In this document: in pieces, positions 6,179-8,343 of the stretch
Position numbering within the stretch: the stretch's first letter is position 1
How the letters are laid out: each line of letters opens with the position of its first letter
Origin: an uncultured Eubacteriales bacterium
Lineage (GTDB): Bacteria; Bacillota; Clostridia; Oscillospirales; Oscillospiraceae
Direction: 5' to 3'
Length of the DNA: 8,343 nucleotides
Assembly (NCBI GenBank): GCA_900548615.1
Contig: URKW01000081.1
Coordinates: 1-8,343 of the forward strand
Position numbers and translations under genes: made by a program
Notes under the pieces: generated by a model
Database searches by the model: none
What the model was told of the DNA's origin: nothing
What the model saw: the letters and a program-made list of their open reading frames with translations, nothing else

Positions 6179-6580
6179 ATGGCAGCTAATGTAAAAGGCA
6201 AGAAGGTTATCCGCCGTCGCCGTGAAAAGAAGAACATTGAAAAAGGCCAGGTCCATATCCGTTCTTCCTTCAACAACACCATGGTGACCGTCACTGACTC
6301 TCAGGGCAACGCCCTGAGCTGGGCTTCCTCCGGCGGCCTGGGTTTCCGTGGCAGCAAGAAGTCCACTCCCTTCGCCGCACAGAGCGCCGCTGAGACCGCC
6401 GCCAAGGCCGCTATGGAGCACGGCCTGAAGACCGTCGAGGTCTTTGTCAAGGGCCCCGGTCAGGGTCGTGAGGCCGCTATCCGCGCGCTGCAGGCCGTGG
6501 GTCTGGAAGTGACCATGATCAAGGACGTCACTCCCATTCCTCACAACGGCTGCCGCCCGCCCAAGCGTCGTCGTGTGTAA
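6179..6580 (+). CDS. rpsK: 30S ribosomal protein S11
   Basis: S11 lies on the 30S platform near the E site and helps shape the mRNA exit path with S7 and S18. The 133 residues are close to the usual 128-130, the excess being in the basic N-terminal arm (K-K-V-I-R-R-R-R-E-K-K at 8-18). Family blocks are plain: H-I-R-S-S-F-N-N-T at 26-34, G-F-R-G-S-K-K-S-T-P-F-A-A-Q at 55-68, K-G-P-G-Q-G-R-E-A at 91-99 and the ending P-H-N-G-C-R-P-P-K-R-R-R-V. AAGGAGG at 6160-6166 begins in the rpsM stop codon and is 12 bases from the ATG. Confidence 0.98.
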   Translation: MAANVKGKKVIRRRREKKNIEKGQVHIRSSFNNTMVTVTDSQGNALSWASSGGLGFRGSKKSTPFAAQSAAETAAKAAMEHGLKTVEVFVKGPGQGREAAIRALQAVGLEVTMIKDVTPIPHNGCRPPKRRRV

Positions 6581-6605
6581 TCGGAATAAGGAGGATCATT
6601 AGAAT

Positions 6606-7208
6606 ATGGCTAAGAATATGCAGCCTATCGCCAAGCGCTGCAAGGCGCTGGGTATCTCTCCTGCCGTTATGGGTTACTCCAAGAAGGAGACCAAGCGCAA
6701 CCCCGGCGGTCAGATGAGAAAGAAAAAGAGCGAATATGCCATCCAGCTGAACGAGAAGCAGAAGGTGAAGTTCGTCTATGGTATCCTGGAGAAGCAGTTC
6801 CATGCATACTATGAGAAGGCTTCCGCCATGCCCGGCAAGACCGGCGAGAACCTGCTGACGCTGGTGGAGCGCCGTCTGGACAACGTGGTGTATCGTCTGG
6901 GCTTTGCCATGACCCGCCGCGAGGCCCGTCAGCTGGTCAGCCACGCTCACTTCACCGTCAACGGCCAGAAGGTCAACATTCCTTCCTATCTGGTTCGCGT
7001 GGGTGATGTGATCGAGGTGAAGGAAGGCAGCCGCAGCGCCGCCTGCTTCAAGCGCCTGACCGCCGAAGACGCTCCCATGGTCAACGTACCCCAGTGGCTC
7101 CAGCGCGAGAAGAACGCGCTGAAGGGTACTGTCCTGCAGATGCCCGCTCGTGAGGACATTGATATGCCCATCGAGGAGCACCTCATCGTCGAGTTGTACT
7201 CCAAGTAA
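6606..7208 (+). CDS. rpsD: 30S ribosomal protein S4, zinc-free form
   Basis: S4 is a primary 16S rRNA-binding protein that nucleates 30S assembly and affects decoding accuracy. In other bacteria it represses its own operon by binding mRNA. The 200-residue product has the S4 N-domain (about 1-88) and an S4 RNA-binding domain at about 89-150 (R-R-L-D-N-V-V-Y-R-L-G-F at 89-100, H-F-T-V-N-G-Q-K-V-N at 115-124). Only Cys12 remains of the four-cysteine zinc site found in many S4 proteins, with R-C-K-A-L-G in its place: the C-minus version common in Clostridia. AAGGAGG at 6588-6594 is 11 bases from the ATG. It lies inside the alpha cluster, unlike in Bacillus, where rpsD is a separate gene. Confidence 0.98.
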   Translation: MAKNMQPIAKRCKALGISPAVMGYSKKETKRNPGGQMRKKKSEYAIQLNEKQKVKFVYGILEKQFHAYYEKASAMPGKTGENLLTLVERRLDNVVYRLGFAMTRREARQLVSHAHFTVNGQKVNIPSYLVRVGDVIEVKEGSRSAACFKRLTAEDAPMVNVPQWLQREKNALKGTVLQMPAREDIDMPIEEHLIVELYSK

Positions 7209-7292
7209 TCGGGGAACTGACCCTCACAACGAAGCAACCACGAATGTACGGGTATTCCCGTATCGCCACATGAATTTGAAGGAGGGTACTGC
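7209..7292 (+). promoter_or_regulatory. rpsD-rpoA spacer, candidate rpoA leader control region
   Basis: At 84 bases this is by far the longest spacer in the window; the others are 1-31 bases. It holds a perfect hairpin (7247-7262), the strong rpoA ribosome-binding site AAGGAGGG at 7279-7286, and ACCCTC at 7220-7225, which is an exact complement of GAGGGT at 7282-7287. No run of T follows the hairpin, so it is not an intrinsic terminator, and no convincing promoter was found. A role in controlling rpoA-rplQ translation is inference. Confidence 0.45.
7247..7262 (+). repeat. Perfect inverted repeat / hairpin upstream of rpoA
   Basis: TACGGG and CCCGTA form a 6-base-pair stem around a TATT loop; a G-T wobble pair could extend it by one. 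It could act as an RNA hairpin or as a dyad-symmetric DNA site. There is no T-tract after it. Confidence 0.7.
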
Positions 7293-8246
7293 ATGATCGA
7301 AATTGAGAAGCCCCAGATCGAATGTGTTGAAACACCTGGTGATGCTTCCTATGGCAAATATGTGATCGAACCCCTGGAGCGCGGCTACGGAACGACGTTG
7401 GGCAATGCACTGCGCCGTATTATGCTTTCTTCTCTGCCCGGCACGGCAGCCACCAGCATCAAGATCGCCGGTGTGCAGCACGAGTTTTCCACCATTCCCG
7501 GTGTGAAAGAGGACGTGACAGAGATCGTTCTGAATGTGAAGCAGCTGCTGACCAAGCTGCACTGCGAGAGCGCCAAGACCGTCTTTATCGAGGCTGTGGG
7601 CCCCTGCGTGGTGACAGCCGGCGATATCAAGAGCGACGGCGAGGTGGAAGTCCTCAACCCGGAGCTGAAGATCGCCACTCTGGATGTGGGCGCCACTCTC
7701 AGCATGGAGATCAGCCTGAGCCACGGCCGCGGCTATGTCTCCGCTGACAAGAACAAGGCCCTGCGTCCCGCCGCTATCGGCGTTATCCCCATTGACTCGA
7801 TCTATACCCCTGTGTATAAGGTCAACTACACCGTGGAGAACACCCGCGTGGGCGCGTCCAGCGATTATGATAAGCTGACGCTGGAGGTGTGGACGGATTC
7901 CACCATCTCTGCCCGCGACGCTGTTTCTCTGGGCGCCAAGATCCTGTGCGATCACTTCGCGCTGTTTACCGACCTGAGCGACACCATGGGCGACAAGTCC
8001 ACCGTGGTGGAGAAGGCCACCGATCAGCGTGACAAGGTGCTGGAGCTGGCCATCGAGGAGCTGGATCTCAGTGTCCGCAGCTTTAACTGCCTCAAGCGCG
8101 CCAACATCAACACCGTCGAGGACTTGATCTCCAAGACCGAGGACGAGATGATGAAGGTGCGCAATCTGGGACGCAAGTCCCTGGAGGAAGTCATCAACAA
8201 GCTGGCCATGATGGGCCTGTCCCTGGCCAGCGAGGAAAACAACTAA
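7293..8246 (+). CDS. rpoA: DNA-directed RNA polymerase alpha subunit
   Basis: Alpha dimerises to nucleate core RNA polymerase assembly, and its C-terminal domain contacts promoter UP elements and activators. The 317 residues match the Gram-positive length. The N-terminal domain (about 1-230) carries the start P-L-E-R-G-Y-G-T-T-L-G-N-A-L-R-R-I at 27-43, needed for dimer and beta contacts. A linker follows (about 231-248). The C-terminal domain (about 250-312) has the DNA-binding residues: Arg262, Asn265, Cys266 and Lys268 in R-S-F-N-C-L-K, and Gly293, Lys295, Ser296 in N-L-G-R-K-S-L. AAGGAGG at 7279-7285 is seven bases before the ATG. Its order rpsD-rpoA-rplQ is canonical, but it has the long upstream spacer noted separately. 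Confidence 0.98.
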   Translation: MIEIEKPQIECVETPGDASYGKYVIEPLERGYGTTLGNALRRIMLSSLPGTAATSIKIAGVQHEFSTIPGVKEDVTEIVLNVKQLLTKLHCESAKTVFIEAVGPCVVTAGDIKSDGEVEVLNPELKIATLDVGATLSMEISLSHGRGYVSADKNKALRPAAIGVIPIDSIYTPVYKVNYTVENTRVGASSDYDKLTLEVWTDSTISARDAVSLGAKILCDHFALFTDLSDTMGDKSTVVEKATDQRDKVLELAIEELDLSVRSFNCLKRANINTVEDLISKTEDEMMKVRNLGRKSLEEVINKLAMMGLSLASEENN

Positions 8247-8255
8247 CATCCTATC

Positions 8256-8262
8256 AAGGAGG
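8256..8262 (+). promoter_or_regulatory. rplQ ribosome-binding site
   Basis: AAGGAGG, nine bases before the ATG at 8272, supports the start of the gene cut by the window edge. Confidence 0.8.
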
Positions 8263-8271
8263 AAACGTAAC

Positions 8272-8343
8272 ATGCCCGGAACTCGTAAGCTCGGTAAGAC
8301 TACCGATCAGCGTATGGCGATGCTCCGTCAGCAGGTCACCGAT
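8272..8343 (+). CDS. rplQ: 50S ribosomal protein L17 (3' truncated by window edge)
   Basis: L17 is a large-subunit protein near the polypeptide exit tunnel. Only the first 24 codons are in the window, reading M-P-G-T-R-K-L-G-K-T-T-D-Q-R-M-A-M-L-R and onward, the typical L17 N-terminus. The full protein is usually about 112-130 residues, so most of it lies downstream. It starts 25 bases after rpoA with a strong ribosome-binding site. Position after rpoA confirms the call. Confidence 0.95.
   Translation, partial: MPGTRKLGKTTDQRMAMLRQQVTD

Noticed and set aside
7247..7262. Hairpin after rpsD as an intrinsic terminator
   Set aside because: The stem is short and no T-run follows it; the next bases are TCGCCACATG, and rpoA needs read-through.
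7224..8273. 349-codon open frame on the minus strand opposite rpoA
   Set aside because: It is the mirror of a GC-rich third-position gene. The product is low in family-like features, no ribosome-binding site was evident, and the plus-strand RpoA is unmistakable.

Overview
The window is a segment of the conserved ribosomal-protein superoperon (the distal spc cluster running into the alpha cluster) of a low-to-mid-GC-phylum Gram-positive. All genes are on the + strand. The gene order adk-map-KOW protein-infA-rpmJ-rpsM-rpsK-rpsD-rpoA-rplQ, with a small KOW RNA-binding protein between map and infA and rpsD inside the operon, is typical of Clostridia. So are the zinc-free S4, the four-cysteine adenylate kinase and the strong AAGGAGG ribosome-binding sites. 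The base composition is fairly GC-rich with many C/G third positions, which points to an Oscillospiraceae-like gut clostridium (Flavonifractor/Oscillibacter neighbourhood). That genus-level guess is inference only.

Layout: the 3' part of rpsH enters at base 1. It is followed by rplF, rplR, rpsE, rpmD and rplO, each separated by about 14-17 bases, and then by secY, which starts 1 base after rplO. A block of three non-ribosomal-subunit genes comes next (adk, map, KOW protein), spaced 4-14 bases apart. infA starts from TTG, then come rpmJ, rpsM, rpsK and rpsD. The only spacer of notable size, 84 bases, precedes rpoA. rplQ begins at 8272 and runs off the end. Seventeen protein genes are called. 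Three of them (infA, rpmJ, rpsM) have true starts that differ from the longest open frame or are very short. No RNA gene, mobile element, CRISPR array or intrinsic terminator was seen. No gap reaches 300 bases.

Together the genes supply small-subunit proteins (S8, S5, S13, S11, S4), large-subunit proteins (L6, L18, L30, L15, L36, L17), initiation factor 1, the RNA polymerase alpha subunit, the SecY translocon channel, methionine aminopeptidase for nascent chains, and adenylate kinase for nucleotide balance. This is a single growth-rate-linked expression unit.

I do not see a previously undescribed system here; the region is ordinary housekeeping DNA. The features most worth a second look are the rpoA leader, where a perfect hairpin sits between a 6-base anti-Shine-Dalgarno match and the rpoA ribosome-binding site, and the uncharacterised KOW protein. 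Next is the change in translation signals and codon use across adk-map-KOW.
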